Source of the DNA: Bosea sp. 29B
GTDB lineage: Bacteria > Pseudomonadota > Alphaproteobacteria > Rhizobiales > Beijerinckiaceae
NCBI RefSeq assembly: GCF_902506165.1
Contig: NZ_LR733817.1
Location: forward strand, 3,519,937 to 3,583,936
Length of the DNA: 64,000 nucleotides
Direction of reading: 5' to 3'
A program made the position numbers and the translations under genes. Under the pieces are notes generated by a model that searched no databases, had not been told where the DNA came from, and saw only the letters and a list, made by a program, of their open reading frames with translations. Positions 16,516-26,675 of the stretch are shown in pieces (position 1 is the first letter of the stretch; the number at the start of each line of letters is the position of its first letter).

Positions 16516-19509
16516 ATGACCGACAAGACCGCCGAGAAGCCCGAGACCACCGATTATTCGCAGACCCTGTTCCTGCCGCAGACGGAATTCCCGATGCGCG
16601 CCGGCCTGCCGCTGCGCGAGCCGGAACTGCTCGCCCGCTGGGCGAAAATGGACCTCTACCGCAAGCTGCGCGAGGCTGGGCAGGGCCGCGACCGCTTCGT
16701 CCTGCATGACGGCCCGCCCTATGCGAACGGCAACATCCATATCGGCCATGCGCTCAACAAGGTGCTGAAGGACCTGGTGACGCGCTCGCAGCAGATGCTC
16801 GGCTACGACTCCAACTACGTCCCGGGCTGGGACTGCCACGGCCTGCCGATCGAGTGGAAGATCGAGGAACAATACCGCGCCAAGGGGCTGAACAAGGACG
16901 ATGTGCCGGTCGTCGAGTTCCGCAAGGAATGCCGCGTCTTTGCCGAGAAATGGGTCGATATCCAGCGCAACGAGTTCAAGCGCCTCGGCGTTGAGGGCGA
17001 CTGGGACGATCCCTACCTGACCATGGCCTATGGCGCCGAGGCGCAGATCGCCCGCGAGATCATGAAATTCGCCGAGAACGGCATGCTCTATCGCGGCTCC
17101 AAGCCGGTGATGTGGTCGGTGGTCGAGAAGACCGCTCTGGCCGAGGCCGAGGTCGAGTACGAGGAGCACACCAGCGACACGATCTTCGCGGCGTTCCCGG
17201 TGCTCGGCTCGGGGCCGCTTGCCGGCGCGTCGGTGCTGATCTGGACGACGACTCCCTGGACCATCCCCGGCAACCGCGCGATCTCGTTCCACAACAAGAT
17301 CGGCTATGGCCTCTATCGCGTCACGGCCGCCCCGGAGGGCAACTGGGCCAAGGTCGGGGCGCGCTATGTGCTGGCCAAGAACCTCGCCGAGGCGCTGTTC
17401 AAGACCGCCAAGGTCGAGGCCTACGAGCTGGAGCGTGACGTCACGGCCGCCGACCTCGCCGGTCTCGCCACTGCTCACCCGCTGCGCGGCCAGGGCTACG
17501 ACTTCGACGTGCCGCTGCTCGACGGTGACCATGTCACCGACGATGCCGGTACTGGCTTCGTCCACACCGCGCCCGGCCATGGCCGCGAGGACTTCGACGT
17601 CTGGATGGCCAATGGCCGCATGCTCGCAGAGCGCGGCATCGAGACCCGCATCCCCTATACCGTCGACGCCGATGGCCGCTTCACCAAGGAGGCGCCCGGC
17701 TTCGAAGGCGCGCAGGTCATCACCGACAAGGGCGAGAAGGGCAATGCCAACGAGGTCGTGATCAAGGCGCTCGCCGCCACCGGCAACCTCGTCTCGCGCG
17801 GGCGCCTCAAGCACCAGTATCCGCATAGCTGGCGCTCGAAGAAGCCGGTGATCTTCCGCAATACGCCGCAATGGTTCATCGCCATGGACAAGCCCTATGG
17901 CGATGCCGGCGCGCCTGATCCGGCGGCGCCGGCCCCGACCGCCGGCGGCAACGCCGACACGCTGCGCAACCGCGCGCTCACGGCAATCAAGCAGACCGAA
18001 TGGGTCCCCGCTGCCGGCGAGAACCGCATCAACGGCATGATCGCCAACCGGCCCGACTGGGTGGTCTCGCGCCAGCGCGCCTGGGGTGTGCCGATCACCG
18101 TCTTCGTCGACAAGGAGAGCAAGGAGATTCTAGTCGACGAGAAGGTCAACGCCGCGATCGCCGAGGCCTTCGAGCAGGAGGGCGCCGACGCCTGGTTCAC
18201 CGACACCGACGGTGCGCGCTTCCTGAAGCCCTATGGCTACGACCCGGCGAAGTACGAGCGTGTCGTCGACGTGCTCGACGTCTGGTTCGATTCAGGCTCG
18301 ACCCATGCCTTCACTTTGGAGAAGCGTGCCGATCTCAGGACCCATCGCATCGTCGACGGCGGCCGCGACAAGGTGATGTATCTCGAAGGCTCGGACCAGC
18401 ATCGCGGCTGGTTCCATTCGAGCCTGCTCGAAAGCTGCGGCACGCGCGGCCGCGCGCCCTTCGACGTGGTGCTGACCCACGGCTTCTGTCTCGACGAGAA
18501 GGGCGAGAAGATGTCGAAGTCGAAGGGCAATGTCACCGCACCGCAGGACATCATCAAGGACAGCGGTGCCGATATCCTGCGGCTCTGGGTGGCGGCGGCC
18601 GACTATTCCGACGATCTGCGCATCGGCAAGGAGATCCTTAAGACCTTCGTCGAGACCTATCGCAAGCTGCGCAACACCATGCGCTGGATGCTCGGCACGC
18701 TCGCCCATTTCGACGAGGCGATCCGCGTCTCCGACCCGGCCTCGATGCCGGAGCTGGAGCGGTTGATGTTGCACCGCCTCGCCGAGCTAGGGCCGCAGGT
18801 CGAGGAGGCCTACCGGACCTACGACTACAAGAAGGTCGTGAACCTGCTCTCGCAGTTCATGAACACCGAGCTCTCGGCCTTCTATTTCGACGTCCGTAAG
18901 GACGCGCTCTATTGCGATCCGCGCTCCAGCCATGTCCGTAAGAGCGCGCTCACCGTGGTCGACCATCTCTTCCGCTGCCTGACGACCTGGCTCGCGCCGA
19001 TCCTGGTCTTCACCGCCGAGGAAGCCTGGCTCGACCGCTATCCGCAGGTGAAGGACGGCAACGGCTCGGTGCACCTGGAACTCTTCGCCAAGGCGGATGG
19101 TGCCTGGCTCGATCCGGAACTCGCCGAGCGCTGGGCCAAGGTCCGCCGCGTGCGCCGTGTCGTCACCGGCGCGCTCGAACTGGAGCGTGCCGGAAAGCGC
19201 ATCGGCTCCTCGCTGGAAGCCGCGCCGGTCGTTCACATCGCCGACCCCGATTTGCGCGCGGCGCTGAGCGGACTCGACCTCGCCGAAATCTGCATCACCT
19301 CCGGTGCGCGGATCGCGGACGGGGAGGGGCCGGCGGAGGCCTTCCGCCTGCCGGACGTGCCCGGCGTCGCGGTGGTGCCGGCGCGCGCTTCGGGCATCAA
19401 ATGCGCCCGCTCCTGGAAGTATTTCGATCCGGCGACGGCCGAGCCCAGCTTCCCCGAGGTAACGCCGCGTGACGCCAAGGCGCTGCGCGAGCTCGGGCGC
19501 GCTGCGTGA
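16516..19509 (+). CDS. ileS: isoleucyl-tRNA synthetase
   Basis: This 997-residue class I aminoacyl-tRNA synthetase has its HIGH motif at 75-78 (in [10 protein letters not shown]) and KMSKS at about 665-669 (in [10 protein letters not shown]). The WDCHGLP segment and the CP1 editing domain ([13 protein letters not shown]) are intact. An Ala/Pro-rich insertion (around [15 protein letters not shown]) interrupts the catalytic core region. The C-terminus lacks the zinc-finger extension seen in gammaproteobacterial IleS. The ATG at 16516 starts [19 protein letters not shown], matching related proteins; upstream in-frame codons are non-conserved. Its stop overlaps the start of lspA by 4 bases. Confidence 0.97.
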   Translation: MTDKTAEKPETTDYSQTLFLPQTEFPMRAGLPLREPELLARWAKMDLYRKLREAGQGRDRFVLHDGPPYANGNIHIGHALNKVLKDLVTRSQQMLGYDSNYVPGWDCHGLPIEWKIEEQYRAKGLNKDDVPVVEFRKECRVFAEKWVDIQRNEFKRLGVEGDWDDPYLTMAYGAEAQIAREIMKFAENGMLYRGSKPVMWSVVEKTALAEAEVEYEEHTSDTIFAAFPVLGSGPLAGASVLIWTTTPWTIPGNRAISFHNKIGYGLYRVTAAPEGNWAKVGARYVLAKNLAEALFKTAKVEAYELERDVTAADLAGLATAHPLRGQGYDFDVPLLDGDHVTDDAGTGFVHTAPGHGREDFDVWMANGRMLAERGIETRIPYTVDADGRFTKEAPGFEGAQVITDKGEKGNANEVVIKALAATGNLVSRGRLKHQYPHSWRSKKPVIFRNTPQWFIAMDKPYGDAGAPDPAAPAPTAGGNADTLRNRALTAIKQTEWVPAAGENRINGMIANRPDWVVSRQRAWGVPITVFVDKESKEILVDEKVNAAIAEAFEQEGADAWFTDTDGARFLKPYGYDPAKYERVVDVLDVWFDSGSTHAFTLEKRADLRTHRIVDGGRDKVMYLEGSDQHRGWFHSSLLESCGTRGRAPFDVVLTHGFCLDEKGEKMSKSKGNVTAPQDIIKDSGADILRLWVAAADYSDDLRIGKEILKTFVETYRKLRNTMRWMLGTLAHFDEAIRVSDPASMPELERLMLHRLAELGPQVEEAYRTYDYKKVVNLLSQFMNTELSAFYFDVRKDALYCDPRSSHVRKSALTVVDHLFRCLTTWLAPILVFTAEEAWLDRYPQVKDGNGSVHLELFAKADGAWLDPELAERWAKVRRVRRVVTGALELERAGKRIGSSLEAAPVVHIADPDLRAALSGLDLAEICITSGARIADGEGPAEAFRLPDVPGVAVVPARASGIKCARSWKYFDPATAEPSFPEVTPRDAKALRELGRAA

Positions 19510-20006
19510 GCGCGCAGACGCCATCGCTGCGCCGCCTCGGCGTCTGGATCGTCGCGCTGACTTTCGTGCTCGACCAGGCGCTGAAGCTCTGGCTGCTCTT
19601 CGGCCTGAGATTGGCCGAGGAGGGGCCGTTCCAGCTCGCCTCCTTCCTGGAGATCGTGCTCGCCTGGAATCGTGGCATCTCCTACGGCCTGTTCCAGCAG
19701 TCGACGGATATCGGTCGCTGGGCGCTGGTCGTGCTCTCCGTCGTTGCCGCGGTCTGGCTCTGGCGCTGGATGTGGCGCAGCGATGACAGGCTGACGGTGG
19801 TGAGCCTTGCGCTGATCATCGGCGGCGCGCTCGGCAACGGGCTCGACCGCATGGTCTATGGCGCCGTCGTCGACTTCGTGCATTTTCACGTCGGCAGCTT
19901 CAGCTGGTACATCTTCAATATCGCCGACGCGGCGATCGTCTTCGGTGTGCTCGGTCTGCTCTGGGAATCGCTGAGGCCGGGGGCGGGGCGTTCCAAGGCG
20001 GCTTGA
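19506..20006 (+). CDS. lspA: lipoprotein signal peptidase (signal peptidase II)
   Basis: This 166-residue inner-membrane aspartyl protease removes the signal peptide of prolipoproteins after lipidation. Four membrane helices are visible. The conserved blocks are DQALK (23-27), NRGISYG (55-61), [10 protein letters not shown] (106-115), VVDF with catalytic Asp123, and FNIADAAI with catalytic Asp141. It starts with a GTG inside the ileS stop (GTGA overlap), so it is translationally coupled to ileS. A periplasmic-protein gene follows after about 160 bp. Confidence 0.96.
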   Translation: MSAQTPSLRRLGVWIVALTFVLDQALKLWLLFGLRLAEEGPFQLASFLEIVLAWNRGISYGLFQQSTDIGRWALVVLSVVAAVWLWRWMWRSDDRLTVVSLALIIGGALGNGLDRMVYGAVVDFVHFHVGSFSWYIFNIADAAIVFGVLGLLWESLRPGAGRSKAA

Positions 20007-20166
20007 GCGCGTCTCCGCGGCGCTCGCAAACAGGCCGGCCACAGCTCATTTACGGCAATCCGGCAAAAGGGCTCCCGATTTTGCCGGATATGGGTTAAAA
20101 GGCCCGCCATGCTTTCGCCGCGTCGCTCAGGCAAGACGCCGGCAGGTATCGGTATGGAGAGGTGAG

Positions 20167-20829
20167 ATGGCTTATCGGATCCGCGCTTCGCGCATGCTGC
20201 TCGCCGGCGGCCTGCTGCTGGCGACGACCCCTGCTTTCGCCCAGGAAGGCATGCTCTTCAAGAATCTGGTCGATGGCATGGGCCTGTTCGGCCGCGACAA
20301 ATCGGACATCGAGTATAAGCAGCGCGCCCCGCTGGTCGTGCCGCCGTCCTCCACCTTGCCGAAGCCGCAGGAAGTTGGCGCCAACCGCAGCGCCGCCTGG
20401 CCGGATGATCCGGACGTCGCCCGTCGCAAGGCCGACCGCGACAGCTCCAACATCCTGTTCGCGACCACCGAGGCCTACCGCGCCAACACCAGGCCGTTGA
20501 TGTCGCAGGAGGAACTGCGCCGCGGCCGCGTCAACGGACGCGGCAACGGGCCCGAAGGCATCGTTCCCGACCACAATACCGGCAACAACCAGATCGAGCC
20601 GATCCGTATCGGCCGCGAGATGGCGGCACGTCAGGCGCAGACCGATACCTCCAATCTCGAATTTGGCACCGAGCCGTCCCGCCGCTATCTGCATGAGCCG
20701 CCGACCGGCTATCGTCGCCCGGCCGCGACGGCCGCGCTCGGTCCGGGCGCATCCGGTCCGCGCGAGGACAAGCAGGCTGTCGGCCAGCGCGAGTTCCTCG
20801 TCGGCCAGAAGGTCTACGAAAACCAATAG
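20167..20829 (+). CDS. secreted protein of unknown function
   Basis: This 220-residue protein has a signal peptide (MAYRIRASRMLLAGGLLLATTPAFAQ, cleavage likely after AFA). The mature part is polar and rich in Pro, Arg and Asn. It contains the phrase APLVVPPSSTLPKP, reminiscent of DUF3035-type envelope proteins, followed by AAWPDDPDVARRKA. I can assign no function. It is conserved in position between lspA and the M16 pair in related genomes as far as I recall. GAGAGGTGAG lies before the ATG. A strong terminator follows it. Confidence 0.78.
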   Translation: MAYRIRASRMLLAGGLLLATTPAFAQEGMLFKNLVDGMGLFGRDKSDIEYKQRAPLVVPPSSTLPKPQEVGANRSAAWPDDPDVARRKADRDSSNILFATTEAYRANTRPLMSQEELRRGRVNGRGNGPEGIVPDHNTGNNQIEPIRIGREMAARQAQTDTSNLEFGTEPSRRYLHEPPTGYRRPAATAALGPGASGPREDKQAVGQREFLVGQKVYENQ

Positions 20830-20901
20830 GCTGCATGCCATTGTCCTGCGCTGCGTTGGTTTTCTGCTGCAGCCGGACTATCTAGAGCACAAGCCTCTTC
20901 C

Positions 20902-20938
20902 CCGGCTCGGGCCCATGCGGGCCCGAGCCGGTTCGTTT
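20902..20938 (+). terminator. rho-independent-like terminator, 13-bp stem
   Basis: CCGGCTCGGGCCC (20902-20914) and GGGCCCGAGCCGG (20919-20931) form a perfect stem around ATGC, followed by TTCGTTT. This is the strongest hairpin in this part of the window. It separates the ileS-lspA group from the M16 peptidase genes, which start 43 bp later. Confidence 0.75.
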
Positions 20939-20973
20939 CTGGACCTCGCGATCTGCAGGAGCTTTTCAAGGTC

Positions 20974-22272
20974 ATGACGGTGCACACCGCTCCCGCCAAT
21001 ACAGCCGCCAGCCAGATCGAATCCTATAGGCTTGCCAACGGGCTCCAGATCGTGGTCGCGCCCGACCATCGCGCCCCCGTCGTCACCCATATGGTCTGGT
21101 ACCGCAACGGCTCCGGCGACGATCCGACCGCCAAGTCGGGCATCGCTCATTTCCTTGAGCACCTGATGTTCAAGGGCACGGCGAAATGGCCGGCCGGCGA
21201 GTTCTCGAAGATCGTCGCGAGCTATGGCGGCCAGGAGAACGCCTTCACCTCCTATGACTACACTGCCTATTTCCAGCGCGTGCCGAAGGAGCACCTGCGC
21301 GCGATGATGGACTACGAGGCCGACCGGATGACCGGCCTCGCTTTCGACGAGAGCGTGGTTGCGCCCGAGCGCGACGTGGTGCTGGAAGAGCGGCGCATGC
21401 GCGTCGATGCCGATCCGGCCGCACAGCTCGGTGAGGAGTTCTCCAGCGCACTCTATGCTCACCACCCCTACGGCACGCCGATCATCGGCTGGGAGCACGA
21501 GATCGAGGAACTCTCGCGCGACGATGCCTTTGCCTATTACCAGCGCTTCTACACGCCGGAGAACGCCATCCTGGTCGTTGCCGGCGACGTTGAGCCGGCC
21601 GAGGTGCTGCGCCTCGCCCAGGAGACCTATGGCGTGATCCCGGCCCGCGGCGAGGCGCCGCGCCGCAAGCGCCCGGCCGAGCCGGAGCCGCGCGCCGCAC
21701 GGCGCGTAACGCTTTCCGACCCGCGCGTGCAGCAGCCGTCGCTGCGCCGCGCCTGGCTGGCGCCGACCTATGTCTCGCCGCAGCGTGACGAAGCCTTCGC
21801 GCTCGAGCTGGCGGCCGAGATCCTTGGCGGCGGCACGACCTCGCGGCTCTATCGCAGGCTCTGCGTCGAGCAGGAGCTCGCTGCCGGCGCCGGCGCCTAT
21901 TTCATGGGCTCGATGGTCGACCGCTCGGCCTTCCAGCTCTCGGTCAGCCCGCGTCCGGGTGTCGAGATGGCGGCGCTCGAAGCCGGGCTCGATGCGGCGC
22001 TCGCCGCCTTCATCGCCGAGGGACCGACCGAGCTGGAGCTCGCTCGCGCCCGCACCCGCCTCGTCGCCGAGACGGTCTTCGCCCGCGACAGCCAGTCCTC
22101 GCTCGCCCGCATCTTCGGCTCGGCGCTCGCTGTGGGTGAGAGCGTCGAGGACGTGCTGCTCTGGCCGCAGCGTATCGAGGCGGTGACGCGCGAGCAGGTC
22201 GTCGAAGCGGTGCGGCGCTATCTCCGGCCCGATCGCTCGGTTACCGGCCTGCTGCTGCCGGCCGCTGCCTGA
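20974..22272 (+). CDS. M16-family zinc peptidase (active subunit)
   Basis: This 432-residue protein has the inverted zinc motif HFLEH (His59, Glu62, His63, in GIAHFLEHLMFKGT) and a distal acidic ligand near Glu139 (VLEERRM), so it should be catalytically competent. It resembles processing-peptidase-beta/PqqL-like bacterial enzymes. No signal peptide is apparent. It is followed by a second M16 gene lacking the zinc motif. The pair matches the active/inactive heterodimer arrangement known for bacterial M16B peptidases and mitochondrial processing peptidase. The substrate is unknown. Confidence 0.92.
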   Translation: MTVHTAPANTAASQIESYRLANGLQIVVAPDHRAPVVTHMVWYRNGSGDDPTAKSGIAHFLEHLMFKGTAKWPAGEFSKIVASYGGQENAFTSYDYTAYFQRVPKEHLRAMMDYEADRMTGLAFDESVVAPERDVVLEERRMRVDADPAAQLGEEFSSALYAHHPYGTPIIGWEHEIEELSRDDAFAYYQRFYTPENAILVVAGDVEPAEVLRLAQETYGVIPARGEAPRRKRPAEPEPRAARRVTLSDPRVQQPSLRRAWLAPTYVSPQRDEAFALELAAEILGGGTTSRLYRRLCVEQELAAGAGAYFMGSMVDRSAFQLSVSPRPGVEMAALEAGLDAALAAFIAEGPTELELARARTRLVAETVFARDSQSSLARIFGSALAVGESVEDVLLWPQRIEAVTREQVVEAVRRYLRPDRSVTGLLLPAAA

Positions 22273-22326
22273 TATCGCGCTTGAAGCCATGATAGGCGGG
22301 CGCAGGTCCGCCGCCGAGGATTGCCG

Positions 22327-23619
22327 ATGACCGTTTCGCTCGCTCCCACCGCCGCCACTCCCGGTCCGTCCCTTGCCGTCCAGCGCGTCACCGCCGCCTG
22401 CGGTGTCGAGGCCTGGCTGGTCGAGGAGCACAGCCTGCCGCTGCTCGCCCTCGACTTCGCCTTCGACGGCGGCGCCAACCGCGACCCCGCCAATGCGGCC
22501 GGCAGCGCCAATCTCGTCTCCGGCCTGCTCGACGAGGGAGCCGGCGATCTCGATGCCGAGGCCTTCCAGGGCCGGCTCGCCGACCACGCCATCAACCTTT
22601 CCTTCGATGCCCGCCGCGACGACTTCCACGGCCAGCTCCAGACGCTGTCGCAGCATCGCGAGGTCGCCTTCGAACTGCTCGGCCTGGCGCTCAACGCGCC
22701 ACGCTTCGACGCCGATGCGGTGGCGCGGGTCAAGGCACAGGTGATCGCCGGCCTGCAGCGCCAGGCGCAGAACCCGGATGTGATGTGCCGCAACGCGCTC
22801 TTCGCCGCGGCCTTTCCCGGCCATCCCTATGGCCGGCCCGAGCGCGGCGACGTCGCCAGCGTCGGCGGGATCGAGCCTGCGGCGCTGAAGGCGCTGACGC
22901 AGGGCCTCTTCACCCGTGGTGGTCTCAAGGTCGTCGCGGTTGGTGACATCACCGCGAGCGAGCTGGCTTTGCGGCTCGACGCTCTCTTCGGTTCACTGCC
23001 GGCAGGGGCACCGCGTGTCGAGCCGGCAGCGCCCTTGCCGGTCGCAGGGCTCGGCCAGACGCATATCGTCGATCTGGACGTGCCGCAGACCGTGCTACGC
23101 TTCGTCGGCCCCGGCCTGATGTGGGACGATCCCGATTTCATCGCCGCGACCGTGCTGAACCATATCCTCGGCGGCTCGGCCTTCACCTCGCGTCTGTTCA
23201 TGGAGGTGCGCGAGAAGCGCGGTCTCGCCTATGGCGTATCCTCCAGCCTGATGCCCTTGCGCCAGACCGGCTTCCTCGTCGGCGGCACCTCGACCCGCAA
23301 CGACCGGGTCGCCGAGTCCATGGCGGTGATCCGCGAGGAGATCGCCAAGCTCGTCACTGAAGGGCCGAGCGAGCACGAGGTCGAGGAGGCCAAGCGCTAT
23401 CTGATCGGCTCCTATTCGCTGCGCTTCGACACCTCGCCGAAGATCGCTGGCGAACTGCTCGGCCTTGCGATTCGCGGCGAGCAGCCGGACTTCGTCGAGA
23501 CCCGCAACCAACGCTTCGCCGCCGTGACGCTCGCCGATGTCCGGCGCGTCGCGCAGCGTCTGTTCGGCGAGGGCAAGCTGCTCGTCCAGGCCGTCGGCCG
23601 GCCGGTCGGGCTGGTCTGA
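22327..23619 (+). CDS. M16-family peptidase-like protein (inactive partner)
   Basis: This 430-residue M16 homologue has no HxxEH: the corresponding segment reads [16 protein letters not shown]. It keeps the C-terminal R/Y substrate-binding pair in [12 protein letters not shown], typical of the non-catalytic subunit. The ATG at 22327 follows GAGGA. It is placed 54 bp after the active M16 gene, and the mutL start follows 22 bp after its stop. It probably forms a heterodimer with the upstream protein; this is inferred from family precedent. Confidence 0.9.
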   Translation: MTVSLAPTAATPGPSLAVQRVTAACGVEAWLVEEHSLPLLALDFAFDGGANRDPANAAGSANLVSGLLDEGAGDLDAEAFQGRLADHAINLSFDARRDDFHGQLQTLSQHREVAFELLGLALNAPRFDADAVARVKAQVIAGLQRQAQNPDVMCRNALFAAAFPGHPYGRPERGDVASVGGIEPAALKALTQGLFTRGGLKVVAVGDITASELALRLDALFGSLPAGAPRVEPAAPLPVAGLGQTHIVDLDVPQTVLRFVGPGLMWDDPDFIAATVLNHILGGSAFTSRLFMEVREKRGLAYGVSSSLMPLRQTGFLVGGTSTRNDRVAESMAVIREEIAKLVTEGPSEHEVEEAKRYLIGSYSLRFDTSPKIAGELLGLAIRGEQPDFVETRNQRFAAVTLADVRRVAQRLFGEGKLLVQAVGRPVGLV

Positions 23620-23641
23620 CGCTCCCGGCCGAGGAGCTCTC

Positions 23642-25456
23642 ATGAGTATTCGCCGCCTCGATCCCGTTCTGGTCGATCGCATCGCCGCCGGCGAGGTGAT
23701 CGAGCGGCCGGCCGCGGCGGTGAAGGAATTGGTCGAGAACGCGATCGATGCCGGTGCCGCCAGCATCGCCGTCACCATCCGGGCCGGCGGGCGCGAACTG
23801 ATCCGCGTCGTCGACGACGGCATCGGCATGAGCCCGGAGGACCTTGCCCTCTGCGTCGAGCGCCACGCCACCTCCAAGCTCCCCGATGGCGACCTCTTCG
23901 CCATCCGTTCGCTCGGCTTCCGCGGCGAGGCCTTGCCCTCGATCGGCTCGGTCGCGCGCCTGTCGATCACCTCGCGTCAGCGCGATGCGGCGCAGGGCTG
24001 CGCCCTCGTGGTCGAGGCCGGCGCCAAGGGGGCGGTGCGGCCGGCTGCGGCTGCGCCCGGCACCCGCATCGAGGTCAGCGACCTCTTCATCTTCACCCCG
24101 GCCCGCCTGAAATTCCTGAAGAGCGACCGGGCCGAGGCGCAGGCCGTCTCCGACATGCTGCGGCGGCTCGCCATCGCCCATCCGGACGTGCGTTTCTCGC
24201 TCGAAGGCGAGCATGCCGGCGCCTTCGACTGGCCGGCTGAGCCGATCGGTTCCGATGGCCATCTGCGCCGCCTTGGCCGCGCGCTTGGCCGCGACTTCCC
24301 CGAGAACGCCTTGCCCGTCGAGACCGAGCGCGAGGGCGTCAGGCTCTCGGGCTTCGCTGGCCTGCCGACCTTCCATCGCGGCACCTCGGCCGGCGTCCAT
24401 ATGGCGGTCAATGGCCGCCCGGTACGTGACAAGCTGCTGCTCTCGGCGGTGCGCGGCGCCTATGCCGACGTCGTGCCCTCTGACCGGCACCCGGTGCTCT
24501 ATCTCGACGTGCTCTGCGATCCCGCCGTCGTCGACGTCAACGTCCACCCGGCCAAGAGCGAGGTCCGCTTCCGCGATCCGGCGCTGGTGCGCGGCCTCGT
24601 CGTCTCGAGCCTGAAGGCGGCGCTCGCCGGCGCCGGCCACCGCGCGACCACCACCGGCGGCGCCCGCACGCTCGACGCCTTCCGCGCCGTCTTTTCAGGG
24701 GGCGGCTTCGGCAATGGCGGCCCGGCGACGATCCAGCGCCCGAATTTCGGTAGCGTCGCCGACTGGCGCATGCCCGAGGCTCCCGCCCAGCCGCTGCAGG
24801 CCGGTTTCGCCGATCTCGCCATGCCCTCGGCCGATGCGCGCGCCCATCTCGCCGAGCCGCCGCAGGATGCGCTCGACCGGCCGCTCGGGGCCGCCCGCGC
24901 CCAGGTCCACGGCACCTATATCGTCGCGCAGACCCGCGACGGCATGGTCATCGTCGACCAGCACGCCGCGCATGAGCGCCTGGTCTATGAGCGGCTCAAA
25001 GCGGAGCGGGCGAAGAGCGGCATCATCAGTCAGCCCATGCTGCTGCCCGAGGTGGTCGAGCTCGATCCGGTCGACGCCGACCGGCTGAACGCGGCGGCTC
25101 CGGATCTCGCCTCGCTCGGCCTCGTCATCGAGAGCTTCGGCCCCGGCGCCGTGCTGGTGCGCGAGGCGCCGGCCGCGGTTGCCGGCGGCAATCTCCAGGG
25201 CATCGTCCGCGACGTCGCCGACGCGCTCGCCGAGCATGGCGATGCCGGCTCGCTGGAACGGCGGCTCGACCATGTGCTGGCGACGATGGCCTGCCACAAC
25301 TCGGTCCGAGCTGGCCGCCGCCTGCGGCCGGAGGAGATGGACGCGCTGCTGCGCGAGATGGAAGCGACGCCGAATTCCGGCCAGTGCAATCACGGCCGGC
25401 CGACCTATGTCGAATTGAAGCTCAGCGATATCGAGAAGCTGTTCGGGAGAAGGTGA
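23642..25456 (+). CDS. mutL: DNA mismatch repair protein MutL
   Basis: This 604-residue protein has the GHKL ATPase motifs: ENAIDAGA (Glu32-Asn33 onward), VDDGIGM, RHATSKL and [13 protein letters not shown]. The transducer domain includes the [11 protein letters not shown] signature. A Pro/Ala-rich linker leads to the C-terminal dimerisation domain, which carries [14 protein letters not shown] near residue 438, the metal-dependent endonuclease motif of MutL proteins outside the MutH-containing group. So it is probably a nicking MutL. GAGGA precedes the ATG. The stop is 13 bp from the convergent DUF2019 gene. Confidence 0.96.
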   Translation: MSIRRLDPVLVDRIAAGEVIERPAAAVKELVENAIDAGAASIAVTIRAGGRELIRVVDDGIGMSPEDLALCVERHATSKLPDGDLFAIRSLGFRGEALPSIGSVARLSITSRQRDAAQGCALVVEAGAKGAVRPAAAAPGTRIEVSDLFIFTPARLKFLKSDRAEAQAVSDMLRRLAIAHPDVRFSLEGEHAGAFDWPAEPIGSDGHLRRLGRALGRDFPENALPVETEREGVRLSGFAGLPTFHRGTSAGVHMAVNGRPVRDKLLLSAVRGAYADVVPSDRHPVLYLDVLCDPAVVDVNVHPAKSEVRFRDPALVRGLVVSSLKAALAGAGHRATTTGGARTLDAFRAVFSGGGFGNGGPATIQRPNFGSVADWRMPEAPAQPLQAGFADLAMPSADARAHLAEPPQDALDRPLGAARAQVHGTYIVAQTRDGMVIVDQHAAHERLVYERLKAERAKSGIISQPMLLPEVVELDPVDADRLNAAAPDLASLGLVIESFGPGAVLVREAPAAVAGGNLQGIVRDVADALAEHGDAGSLERRLDHVLATMACHNSVRAGRRLRPEEMDALLREMEATPNSGQCNHGRPTYVELKLSDIEKLFGRR

Positions 25457-25469
25457 GGGACAGTCCAAG

Positions 25470-25844
25470 TCACGTGGGCTTGGATTCGCCGGTATCGAGA
25501 AAATAGAGGGTCATGCCGGCATCCATGGCCTGTGGGTACCATTTCGAGTCTTTGATCGCCTGAATCTCTCGCCGAGCGGACGCATAATCGACGGCGAGGT
25601 TTGCTTGTGCGGCGGAAAGTCGGACCTGCATATTAGGATGGCCGAACAATCTCATGAGTTCACACCTTTGATCGCCGGGCCGCGACTTGAGCTCCATTTC
25701 GAGGTCGTGGACTCGCCAGACCAGGCGATTGACGCGTGCCTGCTCCTCGCGCTCCATCGCATCGTATTGCTGGATGCAGAGGCGTTCGAAGAGGTTGACG
25801 ATCTCGGCGTTCGACAGGGATTTCAGGTTCTTTTGCTGCGTCAT
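25470..25844 (-). CDS. DUF2019-like protein, putative immunity/antitoxin partner
   Basis: This 124-residue, predicted all-helical protein has the DUF2019-type block ELKSRPGDQRCELMRLFGHPNMQVRLSAAQANLAV followed by KWYPQAMDAGMTLYFLDTG. DUF2019 proteins are small HEAT-like helical proteins common in Hyphomicrobiales. The start overlaps the stop of the upstream nuclease-like gene by 4 bases (ATGA), so the two are translationally coupled. The region is AT-richer than the flanks (32 of 60 bases are G or C at 25621-25680). By position and size it is a good candidate for neutralising the adjacent nuclease-like protein. That role is inferred, not shown. Confidence 0.8.
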   Translation of the reverse strand: MTQQKNLKSLSNAEIVNLFERLCIQQYDAMEREEQARVNRLVWRVHDLEMELKSRPGDQRCELMRLFGHPNMQVRLSAAQANLAVDYASARREIQAIKDSKWYPQAMDAGMTLYFLDTGESKPT

Positions 25845-26572
25845 TTCAGGACCCCGATTTCACGCAATGCTTGGTGCCCGACGCTGACATGGTCGGACCA
25901 GTCCTTCCCGCGCAGATAGTTCCGTGGTGTTTGCATGCCGAAATTCTGGTTCGGTTTATTGTACCAGCCCGTGATCTCATGATGCTTGTATTTCGGTGCG
26001 CTGACGACGTTGTCGGCGCCGTCGATCCGCGAGCGTGAGAAGCCCTCGCGATCGCCCGCCCCTTGCTCGACGATGTGGTGGTCCTCATAGCCCGGGCGCC
26101 TTTTGCCAGCATTTTGCTGGAGCTCTGAAAGCGTCTTCGGCGCGTCCTGATAGGACGTGATCGATGGGATTTCAGAGTAATGCTCGGCAGCTTCAATTAC
26201 TGTGATTAGGGCACCGATCGGGCCAGCTCGCCGCAGTATTTGCTTCGCCAGCTCCTTGGCGGCCTGCGTGCGCGAGGCTTTGTCCTTCGGCGGCTCCTTG
26301 GGAGGTTCCGGCGGGTCGAGCGGCGGGCCACCATTGTCGCCGATGCCGGGCTGCCGGCCTTGGGCATAGTCGTCAACATAGATCCATTGTCCACCGCCCG
26401 GCCCGCCTCCGGGCGCGCGTGGCTGATCGGGATTGAAACCGGCCTTCTCGACGAACTCTTGCAGGCGGGCGAAGGCCGCCATCATGCGCTCGCCGGCGAT
26501 ATGGCAGGCCAGCGCGCGGACGCTCAGTGGTCTTGGGCGAGCTGATTGGGAAAGCGAGTGTTTGGGAAGCAT
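25841..26572 (-). CDS. putative HNH-type nuclease toxin with GGGQW linker motif
   Basis: This 243-residue protein has three parts. Residues 1-50 are a basic N-terminus. Next come FNPDQPRAPGGGPGGGQWI and a Pro/Lys/Glu-rich linker (PPLDPPEPPKEPPKDK), a combination I associate with Hyphomicrobiales polymorphic toxins and phage-associated proteins. The C-terminal 85 residues read GYEDHHIVEQ, then DNVVSAP, KHHEITGWYN and NYLRGKDW. The paired His after an acidic residue plus Asn and later His residues resemble HNH/endonuclease-VII-fold toxin domains. No signal peptide or secretion domain is seen. GGAG lies upstream of the ATG at 26572; a Met at 26485 is an alternative start. It overlaps the DUF2019 gene downstream. 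AT-rich relative to neighbours (29 of 60 G/C at 26161-26220). Confidence 0.72.
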   Translation of the reverse strand: MLPKHSLSQSARPRPLSVRALACHIAGERMMAAFARLQEFVEKAGFNPDQPRAPGGGPGGGQWIYVDDYAQGRQPGIGDNGGPPLDPPEPPKEPPKDKASRTQAAKELAKQILRRAGPIGALITVIEAAEHYSEIPSITSYQDAPKTLSELQQNAGKRRPGYEDHHIVEQGAGDREGFSRSRIDGADNVVSAPKYKHHEITGWYNKPNQNFGMQTPRNYLRGKDWSDHVSVGHQALREIGVLK

Positions 26573-26622
26573 CCGTGCGCATCTCCGCGACGGACACGGA
26601 GATTAAGCGCGAAAATCGGGCC

Positions 26623-26647
26623 GGGGATAAGATTGCATTCTATCCCC
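26623..26647. promoter_or_regulatory. inverted repeat upstream of the toxin gene
   Basis: GGGGATA (26623-26629) and TATCCCC (26641-26647) flank 11 bases. The site lies about 50 bp upstream of the nuclease gene and 30 bp after the rsmD stop on the same strand. It could be an operator for the toxin pair or a weak end signal for rsmD; no T-run follows. Confidence 0.35.
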
Positions 26648-26675
26648 GCTCGTCAGAGCAAAGGGCACTTCCGCC

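Noticed and set aside
20878..22824. 648-residue minus-strand frame opposite the M16 genes
   Set aside because: Shadow of the zinc-peptidase genes; it spans two genes and has no motif.
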